The notes under the pieces: model-generated
Database searches by the model: none
The model's input: the letters and a program-made list of their open reading frames with translations, nothing else
What the model was told of the DNA's origin: nothing
Shown here: positions 54,605 to 62,877 of the stretch, piece by piece
How the letters are laid out: each line of letters opens with the position of its first letter
Numbering within the stretch: the first letter of the stretch is position 1
NCBI GenBank assembly: GCA_022827425.1
Contig: JAJDSZ010000090.1
Coordinates: forward strand, 1 to 64,000
Direction of reading: 5' to 3'
Length of the DNA: 64,000 bases
Source of the DNA: Pseudomonadales bacterium
Lineage (GTDB): Bacteria; Pseudomonadota; Gammaproteobacteria; Pseudomonadales; Pseudohongiellaceae
Translations under genes and position numbers: made by a program

Positions 54605-54871
54605 ATGAAAGAATTTGTGGCCAGCATTACGCAGGGAAGTCAGGTCACTCTTCCCGCCGGGGTTCGCAAGGCATTGGGCGTAAAAGCGAGGGACAAGGTA
54701 GCCTTCACTGTTGCGGAAGATGGCGTTCGCCTGAAGCCCGTGCGATTCAGCCTGGAATCGGCCTACGGGTCCGTAACGCCTGTCGGGACGCCTGAAGATT
54801 TCGAGGCGATTTCCCGTGCGGTCAAGGACGCCCGGGCGGAAGAGACCGCCAGGAAACTGGGCGGCGAATGA
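54605..54871 (+). CDS. VapB-type antitoxin (AbrB/SpoVT fold)
   Basis: An 88-residue protein. KEFVASITQGSQVTLPAGVR and KALGVKARDKVAF form an AbrB-type swapped-hairpin DNA-binding domain (1-45). The acidic/Ala-rich tail (SRAVKDARAEETARKL) should wrap the toxin. It ends in an ATGA overlap with the PIN-domain gene, the standard order for type II antitoxins. Confidence 0.87.
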   Translation: MKEFVASITQGSQVTLPAGVRKALGVKARDKVAFTVAEDGVRLKPVRFSLESAYGSVTPVGTPEDFEAISRAVKDARAEETARKLGGE

Positions 54872-55281
54872 AGTTTCTGGATACGAATGTCATTCTGCGC
54901 TACCTGACCCGGGATGACGAAAAGAAGGCGAAAGCCTGCTATCGGTTGTTTCAGGCGGCCAAGCGGGGCGAGGAGACGCTCGTCACATGTGAGGCCGTGG
55001 TGGCGGAGGTGGTCTATGTGCTGTCTTCCACGCGTTCGCCCTACCAGCTCAGCCATGCCGAGGTGCGGGACCGGCTGGTGCCTATCCTGTCCCTGCGTGG
55101 TCTCAGGATTTCACAAAAGCGACTCTATCTGCGCGCCCTGGATTTGTTCGCGGCCTCCCCTTTTCTGGATTTCGAGGACGCGCTGTCCGTGGCGCATATG
55201 CGGCAAATGAATATCCCCGAAATTGTCAGCTACGACAGGGATTTTGACCGCGTTCCCGCGGTGCAAAGGATCGAGCCGTAA
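54868..55281 (+). CDS. VapC-type PIN-domain toxin
   Basis: A 137-residue PIN ribonuclease. MKFLDTNVILRYLTRDD carries the first acidic residue D5. Further acidic residues lie in CEAVVAEVVYVL and FLDFEDALSVAHM, and near the end in IVSYDRDFDRVPAV. The catalytic set looks complete, so the toxin is probably active. VapC enzymes cut tRNA or rRNA. It is one of the few intact genes of the island. Confidence 0.88.
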   Translation: MKFLDTNVILRYLTRDDEKKAKACYRLFQAAKRGEETLVTCEAVVAEVVYVLSSTRSPYQLSHAEVRDRLVPILSLRGLRISQKRLYLRALDLFAASPFLDFEDALSVAHMRQMNIPEIVSYDRDFDRVPAVQRIEP

Positions 55282-55305
55282 AAAGGCGGCATTCCGGCAA
55301 TTCCG

Positions 55306-56259
55306 CTACATCCCCATGTCAATCCGCTCGCCCCAGGGTTCCCGGTAGTCGTCCGGCGGCGGTTCGTCCCAATTGAGCCAGACTGTGGGGAAGCCCGGCT
55401 CATGTTCGGGATAGCGCGAGCAGCACATGTCGGTGAAGTACAGGCAGAGGCCGGGCTGGATGCCCTGCTCTTCGAGCCATTCGAATCCGGGCCGGAAATC
55501 CGTGCCGCCCCTTCCGTGGATTTCGACGCTATCGGGCAGGTCGAACGCGCTGTCGACGAACCGGCGGTTGGGCGCGCCACCGCCATTCCTGGCGGCATTG
55601 TCATCGCCAGCGTCACCGCCATCGGTTCCGGTCTCCTGACTGTCCGAATCTCCCTCATCACCTCCGTCCGGCGACTGTGCGGAGTTGCCGGAATCCTCTC
55701 TCTCCCCTTCTTCCAATGAATCATCGGATGGGTCCGGGGAAGTCCCGGCACCTCCCCCGGCGGGACAGCCACTTTCCCTGTTCCCCGGAGACTCATTGTC
55801 ATTTCCGGGCGGCTCTTGCTGTTCCTCATCCCCGAGCCGGCCATAGGCTTCCTCCACACTCAATCCCTCCCAGGCCACCGCATCGTCCGGCAAGGCAAAC
55901 CCCGCATCGCGCAGCAGGTGGTGCGTCACGTTCTGGGAGGCCCGCTGCCAGCGCTCGGGATCCCGTCCATCCCGCCGCGCCTGTTCGATCTGTTCGTCAT
56001 AGTTGGCGACGGGCAGCAGGCGGAACCCCTGGTCGTCCCAGGGCAGGGTCTGCTCGTAATAGGTGGTTCTGGCCTTGCTCGCGGTGGCGGTCAGGGCCGC
56101 GAAAGCGCTTTTGGGCAGCAGGCGCTTGTTGTAGCGGCCCGCGCCGGCGCTGGCCTCGTGGTGGGCGGCAACGTGATTGCTCGCCCGGCGGTCATGCAGC
56201 CGGCCCGACCAGGCGGAAATGCGCAGGCTGACCAGCATGGCGTCGGTGGAAAGGTCCAT
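55306..56259 (-). pseudogene. DUF3150-vWA metallopeptidase-like chimera created by deletions
   Basis: A 317-residue open frame with a good ribosome site (GGAGG). Residues 1-90 (LVSLRISAWSGRLHDRRAS ... TTYYEQTLPWDDQGFRLLP) match the N-terminus of DUF3150 proteins. From about residue 91 the frame follows another gene, a metallopeptidase/vWA-like protein (VTHHLLRDAGFALPDDAV, then an acidic spacer, then GRGGTDFRPGFEWL and CLYFTDMCCSRYPE). The vWA MIDAS segment expected between the spacer and GRGGTDF is missing. It looks like two adjacent genes fused by in-frame deletions. Partner of the upstream MoxR-type gene. Confidence 0.62.
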
Positions 56260-57113
56260 CGGTTGTCCTCCAGTGGGGGTAACGGGAATGGTTCCCGGCG
56301 CACGCAGGCGCCGACCAGAAACTCGCCGACCTCGCGGCGCAATCGTCCGGCGTAGGTGGCGATGGCGTCGAAATTGACATCGCCGGCCATGCGGTAGAGC
56401 GAGCCGCACAGGGCGATCAAGGCGCTGGCGTTTTCGGGTATGGGGGCGTTGCCGGGATCGTCCAGCACCGCGCGGGGATGGGGCAGTTCGCGCCAGACCC
56501 GCAAAAAGGCGGAAAACTCCACCGCCGCGGCCTCCCCCACGGCGCCGCGCAGCAGGGCGCGCTCACCGTTCGCGCCCAGTCCCCGGCGCCGTTTGACGAT
56601 ATGGCTGGCGAACTCCCAGGTGCGGGGGCATGCGAACGCCTTTTCGCCGGATTGCGGGTCGAAATTGTGCAGCAGCTCCGGTCGGAACTGGATGAAGAAT
56701 AGCACTTCCGGCGCGATGCCGTTGGCCGCGCCCCAGGCGCACCAGTCGGCAACATCCACGCGGATCTCCAGATGCACGAACCGCGAAGCCAGCGGGGTGG
56801 GCATGCGGTGCGCGACGCCCCGGTCGCCTTCGCGGTTGCCGCAGGCGATCAGGGAGGCTCCTTCCGGCAGTTCGTATTCGCCGACCTTGCGGTCCAGCAC
56901 CAGCTGGTACAGCGCGGCCTGGACCATGGGAACCGCCGAGGGAAGCTCTTCAAGATTGATGAGCCACCGGCCGGGGTCGTCCGATGGCGGCAGGAAGGAC
57001 GGCGGCGCCCAGACGATGCAGGGCTGGCGCGCCTCGACCAGCAGTTTGAGCGTTTCCGCCAACTCGCCCGGGCGCAGGGTATAGTCGGCGGAGAGGGTTT
57101 GGGAATCGGTCAT
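56091..57113 (-). pseudogene. MoxR-type AAA+ ATPase lacking Walker A
   Basis: A 340-residue frame. The start (LRPGELAETLKLLVEARQP) is the family's N-terminus, then CIVW is joined straight to APPSFLPPSDDPGRW. The GPPGVGKS-type Walker A loop and roughly 50-60 following residues that normally lie between are absent. The rest (LINLEELPSAVPMVQAAL Walker B region, IACGNREGDRGVAHRMPTP sensor, ASRFVHLE) is preserved. The frame also runs about 170 bp into the next gene in a different frame, so the original stop is lost. Without Walker A it should not bind ATP. Its neighbour is the vWA remnant expected of a MoxR-vWA pair. Confidence 0.75.
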
Positions 57114-57269
57114 GTGTAGGTTCAGATACATGTGAGACTGAATCGGCGATCCGGTGACGGTTGATTCAGTCCAGGGACGAAAGCCTGACGCGCTCCGGCA
57201 CGCTCGCGCGTGCCGGGGCGCCGGTTCGGGGTAGCCTTGTTGTTTTTGACGCAATAAGGAGACCGAACC
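57114..57269. other. Gap between the MoxR remnant and the HTH gene
   Basis: A 156-bp divergent gap. It contains AATAAGGAGACCG just before the 57270 start and GC-rich sequence elsewhere. No promoter or repeat is clear. Confidence 0.35.
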
Positions 57270-57740
57270 ATGCGGATCAAGTCTCCGCGCGTAAAATCCC
57301 ACCACGGCTTCAAGGTGAATGACACACTGCCGGCGGAGGCGCGCGAGCGCCTGCGCCGGCTCGAACTCTTCCAGACATTGCGCGGGGAAGGCTGCTCCGA
57401 AACCACCGCCCTGGAAGCCGTCGGCTGGTCGCGCGCCACGCTCCACCGCTGGCGCAAGCGATACCGGGCCGACGGCCCGTCCGGCCTGTGCGCGAAAAGC
57501 CGCCGGCTCCGCCAACACCGACGGGGACGGCGCCGGCAACGCGCACGAATGCAGGCACGGCACCGACCCCACCCGCACCCCCGCGGAAACGATCCTGCCC
57601 GACATCAACGCGGACGGCGCCAACGACCGGTTCGTGTACGGCAACGTCTACGAACGCCACACCATCCCCAAACGGCACGTCGACCTCGCCCCGGAAACCC
57701 GAAAATTCTTCAAGGAGTTGAGCGCCTGGATCGACGATGA
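57270..57740 (+). pseudogene. Helix-turn-helix transposase N-terminus (IS481-like) fused out of frame to downstream DNA
   Basis: Only about the first 80 codons look real: RLRRLELFQTLRGEGCSETT and ALEAVGWSRATLHRWRKRYR form the HTH of IS481/integrase-type transposases. After SGLCAKSRR the same frame becomes Arg/His-rich nonsense because a different coding sequence in another frame begins there (see 57508). AAGGAG precedes the ATG. The rve catalytic domain is missing. Confidence 0.65.
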
Positions 57741-58359
57741 GAAGTATTTCATCAAGAACGCGAAGAAGGTGAGCCTGCCCAAGGTGATCGGCCTTGATTT
57801 CCTGCGCGATTCGCAAAACCGGAGCATCGCCCGACGGATTGGCGGGCGGGTGGTTTGCACGCTTTACGCCAATCCCAACGCCATTTCCGTGACGGACGCG
57901 AAGGACGACCCGGACGAGGACAATTACGACGTGTTCATCAAGGTGCGGTACAGCCCAACCCTGAAAGTCACCGCAAGGGACTTTTCGGGATTCAACCAGG
58001 ACGCGTGGCTGCTCGCCACCCGCATGCTGCGGCCGCTGCGGGCCGACAACGCCGTCCTGACCTCGGGGACGAGGCAGGCGGAGGTGATCTCGCGGACGTT
58101 GGGAGCGTATTTGGATGCGCCTGTTCTGAGCAATCGGCTGCTTGGCGTTGGCAACGGCGTCCTGCCCCAAGTGGCGGATCCCGAGGATTACGATGGAGAC
58201 TCCGCGAAAGTTCTGGAAAGCATGGAATTTGTCAGGGACAAGATCACGTTGCCGGATCCGCAAAATCAGGTAACCGAGGAAGAAAGAAACAATTCACCCA
58301 ATCTGGATATCTTCGGCGATTCCGATTTCCCCCAAAGAACCCACGGGACACCCACTTAA
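57508..58359 (+). pseudogene. C-terminal fragment of an unknown protein with a calcium-binding repeat
   Basis: A 280-residue open stretch without its own start, reading NTDGDGAGNAHECRHGTDP, a thrombospondin type-3-like calcium loop, then an unfamiliar globular part (FFKELSAWIDDEKYF, RDSQNRSIARRIGGRVVCTL, VTARDFSGFNQDAWLLATRM). The frame runs into it from the HTH fragment in another phase, so the junction is a fusion of unrelated gene pieces. No family recognised for the second part. Confidence 0.55.
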
Positions 58360-58500
58360 CAGGTGAAGGTTCGAACCCGGCCCCAGCCCTTGTTGCGACC
58401 CCGATTACAGCCCCTTCCGGGTAATTTCCCCAAAACTTGGCATTCCGAACCATCCTCGCCTATACCTTCCCCATCGGAACCCAAGGCCGGCGGAAGCCCC

Positions 58501-58791
58501 ATGGCCCGACCCCGTTCACAAATCGTCCAGCCCGAACGCACCCGCCACCACCGCGTCGCCCGCTGCGTGCGCCGCGCCTGGCTCCGCGGCGAAGACGGAT
58601 ACACCGGCAAAAACTTCGACCACCGCAAATCCTGGCTCCTGGCGCGGATGAAGACGCTGGAGGAGTTGGGCCTAAACGCCGTGCGGTGGCGGGTGTTGAC
58701 GCTGGAGATTCAGAAGCGGGCGATAGTGATGTTCCATGGACTGGAAAGCGTGAGGGCGTGGGAGAGGCGCCGTGTGAAGAAGGCGGCGTAG
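58501..58791 (+). pseudogene. Truncated RAYT-like (REP-associated) transposase
   Basis: A 96-residue frame starting MARPRSQIVQPERTRHHRVA and RCVRRAWLRGEDGYTGKNFD, which is the N-terminus of the large Y1/HUH transposase group associated with REP sequences (…SRCVRRAFLCGED.YTGKNFEHR). The catalytic HUH and tyrosine blocks are absent: after MKTLEELGLNAV the sequence differs and ends in a basic tail. A short inverted pair of GGGTGTCC-type words lies on each side (58342-58358 and 58936-58950). Confidence 0.55.
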
Positions 58792-59056
58792 GCACCAACC
58801 TACCCGAAATTCACGCTCGGATGGGCGGAACGGCCCCTGCCCGCGATTCCGTGAGCCCAGGTGTCCCGGTGCAGCGGGACCAAATCCTGGAGCAAAATCC
58901 CTGAACCAACGGTATTGGATACTTTCAGTTCGGTATGATGGGTGTCCAGTCACACCCCCCCCCACCCAGCCTCAATCCCGACTACAAGCCCCTAACGCCG
59001 CGGGCTTCTGGCACAATCACACCCCAGAAGCGCAGGCATTCGCGGTGGTTCCTTTC
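58792..59056. other. Gap before waaA with a shared repeat and a C-run
   Basis: Contains a run of nine C (58955-58963), and an element ACCCCAGAAGCGCAGGCATT with GCGGTGGTTCC (59022-59058) that also occurs at 49761-49804, here reaching up to the waaA start. It marks the right margin of the decayed island. No gene recognised. Confidence 0.5.
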
Positions 59057-60337
59057 ATGCAACGGCTGATCTACAGCCTGGTTTTCCATCTGGCGCTGCC
59101 TGGCATCTGGCTGCGCCTGCTGTGGCGCTCGCGCCGGGCGCCGGCTTATCGGCAGCGCATTGGGGAACGCTTTGGGCGTATTCGCCCATCGGCGGAGTTT
59201 GATCCCGCGCGACCGCTCATCTGGCTGCATGCGGTTTCCGTGGGGGAAACCGTGGCGGCGAAGCCGCTGGTGAAGGCCTTGCGCGCTGAATTCACTGATT
59301 TCCAGATACTTTTGACCAACATGACGCCCACCGGCGTGGAGCAGGCCCGGCGGCAGTTCGGCGATTCGGTGATGCAGCATTATGCGCCCTACGACATCGG
59401 TTGGATGCTGCGCCGTTTTCTGCGCGCGTTCCGACCGCGGATGCTGCTGTTGATGGAAACCGAACTGTGGCCCAACACCATCCACGAGGCGCGGCGGGCG
59501 GAAGTGCCTGTGCTGCTCGTCAATGGCCGCCTGTCGGACAAGTCCTGGCGGGCGTATCGGCGTTTTCCGCGTTTGAGCCGAATCATGCTGGGGCAGGTGC
59601 AGCGGGTTTGCGCCCAGTTCGAGGCCGATGCGGAACGCTTTCGCAAGCTTGGCGCGGTGAATGTGCAGGTGACGGGCAGCCTGAAGTTCGCATTGCATGG
59701 CTCCGGGGGCAAGCCAAAAGCGCTTGACGCCATCGAACACTGGAAGGGCGGGCGCAAGCTGATCGTCGCCGGCAGCACCCGGGAAGGCGAACAAGGCAAG
59801 GTGCTGCAAGCCTTCCGGCGCTGTCTGGCGGATCATCCCGAAAGCCTGCTGCTGATCGTGCCCCGGCATCCGGAACGCTTTGACCAGGCTTTCGCCCTGT
59901 GCGTCGCCGAAAGCTTCCGCGCCGGGCGGCGCAGCGAAGCCGAATCGATCACTGACGATACGCAAATCATCATCGGCGATTCCATGGGCGAGATGATGGC
60001 CTATTTCGCCAGCGCCGACATCGCCTTTGTCGGCGGCAGCCTGGTGGATGCCGGCTGCCACAATGTGTTGGAGCCCGCCGCGGCGGGTGTCCCGGTGAGC
60101 ATTGGGCCTTCGCGATTCAATTTCGCGGACATCTGCGAGTTGCTGGAAGACGCAGGCGCCCTGCGCAGCGCCGGGGATGGCGAAGCTCTCGGCGAACTCT
60201 GGAGCGAACTGCTGGCGAAACCCGAACTGCGTGAGCGGATGGGAGAAGCCGGCAAGGCGGCAATCGCCGCCAATCAGCAGGCGCTGGAGCTTACCCTGGC
60301 AGAAATCAGGCCGCTGCTGGCGCGGCGTCCCGAGTGA
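59057..60337 (+). CDS. waaA: Kdo transferase
   Basis: A 426-residue GT30 enzyme. An N-terminal membrane anchor (about 1-22), then PLIWLHAVSVGETVAAKPLV, METELWPNTIHEARR and the C-terminal FVGGSLVDAGCHNVLEPAAAG, all canonical for WaaA/KdtA. It adds Kdo residues to lipid IVA. The ATG at 59057 starts the anchor; an in-frame GTG four codons upstream is possible. It is separated from the rest of the core genes by the island. Confidence 0.95.
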   Translation: MQRLIYSLVFHLALPGIWLRLLWRSRRAPAYRQRIGERFGRIRPSAEFDPARPLIWLHAVSVGETVAAKPLVKALRAEFTDFQILLTNMTPTGVEQARRQFGDSVMQHYAPYDIGWMLRRFLRAFRPRMLLLMETELWPNTIHEARRAEVPVLLVNGRLSDKSWRAYRRFPRLSRIMLGQVQRVCAQFEADAERFRKLGAVNVQVTGSLKFALHGSGGKPKALDAIEHWKGGRKLIVAGSTREGEQGKVLQAFRRCLADHPESLLLIVPRHPERFDQAFALCVAESFRAGRRSEAESITDDTQIIIGDSMGEMMAYFASADIAFVGGSLVDAGCHNVLEPAAAGVPVSIGPSRFNFADICELLEDAGALRSAGDGEALGELWSELLAKPELRERMGEAGKAAIAANQQALELTLAEIRPLLARRPE

Positions 60338-61622
60338 GATTCTCCGCTCCCGAAGCGCTTACCCGCACGTTGTCCTCGATTCGCACTCCGCCATGGCTGT
60401 AGAGCGCATCGACGGCGTCCCAGTCGATCAGCCCGGCCTTCGCCGATTCCCGCAGGGGCTCGAGCAGCATGGGGATGAAGTAGCAGCCGGGTTCGATGGT
60501 GAACACCATGTCTTCCGCCATGACCCGGGTATTGCGCAGGGCCGGGGAATGCTCCGGCGGCGGGCGCTCCCCGCCGCGGGCGTCAAGCTGGCGACCGCCC
60601 ACATCGTGTACCTGCACACCGAGCAAATGCCCCACGCCATGTGGCATGAAGCTTTGTGGAATCCCGGCTTCCCGTAACTGTTCGCCGCCGCCCCGGCAAA
60701 TGCCAAGCGCAGGCAAGAGCTCCGCCAACCTGTCCAGGGCGGCGAGGTGAAGGTCCACATAGTCCATTCCCGGCCTGACTTGCGCCACCAGCGCCTGCTG
60801 CAGCTCGTCCATCCCCGCGAGCAGATCGACAAACAGGGCTTCCGCCGCCGCTGAGGTCCAGGTTCGGGTTACGTCCGAGCCATAGCCATCGACCCGGCAG
60901 CCGGCGTCGATCAGCAGCACCCTGGGCGGGCCCGCAAGCTGCCGCCGCTTGTGCTGGTAATGGAGGATGGCCGACTTCTCGTCAATGGCGATGATGGGGG
61001 TGTAGGGCAGCTCTTCCTCGATCTGGCGGCTGGCTTCGAGAAAGGCGAGGTGGATGTCGAATTCGCTGCCGCCGGCCAGAAAGCACAGCCGGGCCGCCTG
61101 GTGGGCGCGCATGGCGAGCCGGCTGGCGGCGCGCAACCGGGCGGTTTCGTAGGGTGTCTTGATGGCCCGGGCGAAATCGAGCGGATTGAGCAGCGCCGGG
61201 GGATTGCAATGCTCCGGCGCGATTCCGAGTTCTTCGGCGAGTTTCGGGTCCGGGCCAAGCCAGACGGTTCCCGGCTGCGGCCTCGGCAAGTCCGCAACCG
61301 CCGACAATTGCCGCACTTCCAGCGCCTCGCGCCATTGATCATCGATGGCGAAACCCTGCTCGTACCAGTAGTCCGCGGGAACCACCTGATAGTAGACAGG
61401 CTTCTCTCCGGGGCGAAACAGCAGGAACTGGTTGGGGCGGTTCACCGGCAGCCACTGGGCGAAATGGCCAAAGGCCTGAAAGGGCACTTCGCGGTCGTCG
61501 CCAAAGTAATGGCCGCTGCCGCCGCTGTGCAGCAGCACCGCCGGGAAGCCGTCTCCCATGGCCTGCTCGTAGCGCTCGCCCAACTGCGCCACATGGGCCG
61601 CATAGCTGTCCGCCTCGTGCAT
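60306..61622 (-). CDS. pepQ: Xaa-Pro dipeptidase (M24 family)
   Basis: A 438-residue metallo-aminopeptidase. The pita-bread catalytic domain has metal ligands in LLIDAGCRVDGYGSDVTRTW (two aspartates), HGVGHLLGVQVHD (H) and FTIEPGCYFIP (E), plus a final E in RIEDNV. It cleaves dipeptides with C-terminal proline. Its 3' end overlaps waaA by 32 bp on the opposite strand. Confidence 0.93.
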   Translation of the reverse strand: MHEADSYAAHVAQLGERYEQAMGDGFPAVLLHSGGSGHYFGDDREVPFQAFGHFAQWLPVNRPNQFLLFRPGEKPVYYQVVPADYWYEQGFAIDDQWREALEVRQLSAVADLPRPQPGTVWLGPDPKLAEELGIAPEHCNPPALLNPLDFARAIKTPYETARLRAASRLAMRAHQAARLCFLAGGSEFDIHLAFLEASRQIEEELPYTPIIAIDEKSAILHYQHKRRQLAGPPRVLLIDAGCRVDGYGSDVTRTWTSAAAEALFVDLLAGMDELQQALVAQVRPGMDYVDLHLAALDRLAELLPALGICRGGGEQLREAGIPQSFMPHGVGHLLGVQVHDVGGRQLDARGGERPPPEHSPALRNTRVMAEDMVFTIEPGCYFIPMLLEPLRESAKAGLIDWDAVDALYSHGGVRIEDNVRVSASGAENLTRDAAPAAA

Positions 61623-61769
61623 CTCCCACTCCCTTCCGAGTCCAACAGCCCCGGATTATACCGGCAGGCCGGGTTGTTTCCGGCCCGGAAACTATTTTCG
61701 CCAAAAACTTGGCGCGTCCGCAAATTCTTGCCTACACCTATGGCCAGCCCCCCCGGCAAGGATCCAGTC

Positions 61770-62660
61770 ATGGCCCACAACAAGACCGAATATTCCCCGG
61801 AACAGGTCACCGCTGTCGCCACCTGCCTGCGCGAGACCCGCGAGCGAACCCGGCGGCTGCTTGTCGCCAACGACCACTGGCTGACGCAGCTCGAGCACCG
61901 CCGCAATCATGCCCTGCCGCCGCCCGAGCTGCGGCGGCTCGTGGCTGGCCTGCACTTTCCCCAACAGCGGAAACTGCGCGAACTGATCGCAGCCGACCCG
62001 CGTTCGCGTCTGCTCGTGAGTTACCACTTCGGCGACTACATCTACGGCCTCAATCTGCTCGGCGCGGGCATCAGCAACCAGGCCAGGGTGTACTACCTCT
62101 CCCAGGCCCGGGGCAGCGCCGGGTATTTCCAAAATATCAGGCGCGCTTTCGGCAACCGCGCCCAGGGTCCTGAATCACAATTGATCGTCGACGAATCCGA
62201 CATCAGCACCCTGGCACCGCTGTTGCGCAGTCCTGGTGTGCAATTCGTGACCTTCTGCGATCTGACCGAACAATTCGGCGGCACCGCAAGCGTTGATTTT
62301 CTGCAACGTCCAGCCTTTTTTCCCAAGGGCCCTGCGCTGCTCAGCCTCACCAACCGCATTCCCATGCTGCCGGTCATCAACTGGTTCGACGGCGACCGCG
62401 TACAGATCGTCCTCGGCGAGCAGCTTGAGCCGGAGCGAATTCGCGGCGAGTCGCTTGCCGCCGCCAGCGATCGCCTGACCGCGGCGCTGACCCGATTTTT
62501 CGAACCTTTCTTTCGCACCAATCCCGAGCAATGGCGCTACCTCGGCGCCTTGCCGCTGTATTTCATTCAACCCGGCGCTCCGGGCGCCACGCAACCCCAG
62601 GAGACATCCCATGCAAATCCGCAGCAAGACACTGCGCCTGCTGGCCCGTTACAGCAATGA
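61770..62660 (+). CDS. LpxL-like acyltransferase of the ACP/HlyD locus
   Basis: A 296-residue protein of the lysophospholipid/lipid A acyltransferase type. SRLLVSYHFGDYIYGLNLLG resembles the catalytic block of the LpxL-like family (His with an acidic residue, here H-F-G-D), and FPKGPALLSLTNRIPMLPVI matches the FPKG/P-loop-like second block. Members of this subfamily occur in gene clusters for modified peptides or polyketides. The ATG at 61770 has AAGGAT at good spacing; an ATG ten codons upstream is in frame. It overlaps the ACP gene by 50 bp. Confidence 0.72.
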   Translation: MAHNKTEYSPEQVTAVATCLRETRERTRRLLVANDHWLTQLEHRRNHALPPPELRRLVAGLHFPQQRKLRELIAADPRSRLLVSYHFGDYIYGLNLLGAGISNQARVYYLSQARGSAGYFQNIRRAFGNRAQGPESQLIVDESDISTLAPLLRSPGVQFVTFCDLTEQFGGTASVDFLQRPAFFPKGPALLSLTNRIPMLPVINWFDGDRVQIVLGEQLEPERIRGESLAAASDRLTAALTRFFEPFFRTNPEQWRYLGALPLYFIQPGAPGATQPQETSHANPQQDTAPAGPLQQ

Positions 62661-62853
62661 GTCGAATCCCCAGGCCATCGATCTCGACAGCGAACTCGAC
62701 GAACTCGACCTCGATTCCCTGGCCATGTTCGAGGTGGTCTACGAACTCGAGGAAAGCTTCTCGGTGGAGCTCGATGAGAAGGAGCTCGTTGCGGTGGAAA
62801 CCGTGGGAGACCTCGTGGAACGCATCGAACGCAAGCTTTCGGACCAGGGCTGA
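62611..62853 (+). CDS. Acyl carrier protein
   Basis: An 80-residue acidic helical protein with the 4'-phosphopantetheine site S36 in ELDLDSLAMFEVVYELEE. It should carry an acyl chain on a prosthetic arm for the adjacent acyltransferase. It lacks the fatty-acid ACP context (fabD/fabG/fabF) and is placed between an acyltransferase and an HlyD protein, so it is probably dedicated. AGGAG lies ahead of the ATG. Confidence 0.88.
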   Translation: MQIRSKTLRLLARYSNESNPQAIDLDSELDELDLDSLAMFEVVYELEESFSVELDEKELVAVETVGDLVERIERKLSDQG

Positions 62854-62877
62854 AACCACGCCGTCGAGGATCGTCAG

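Noticed and set aside
58955..58963. Nine-C run as a phase-variation tract for waaA
   Set aside because: It is about 95 bp ahead of the start and not placed in a recognised promoter spacer or in a coding frame; a run of nine C alone is weak evidence.
60951..61769. N-terminal extension of the LpxL-like acyltransferase upstream to 60951
   Set aside because: The frame is open there only because it lies antisense to pepQ; the ATG at 61770 has a ribosome site and starts the conserved region.
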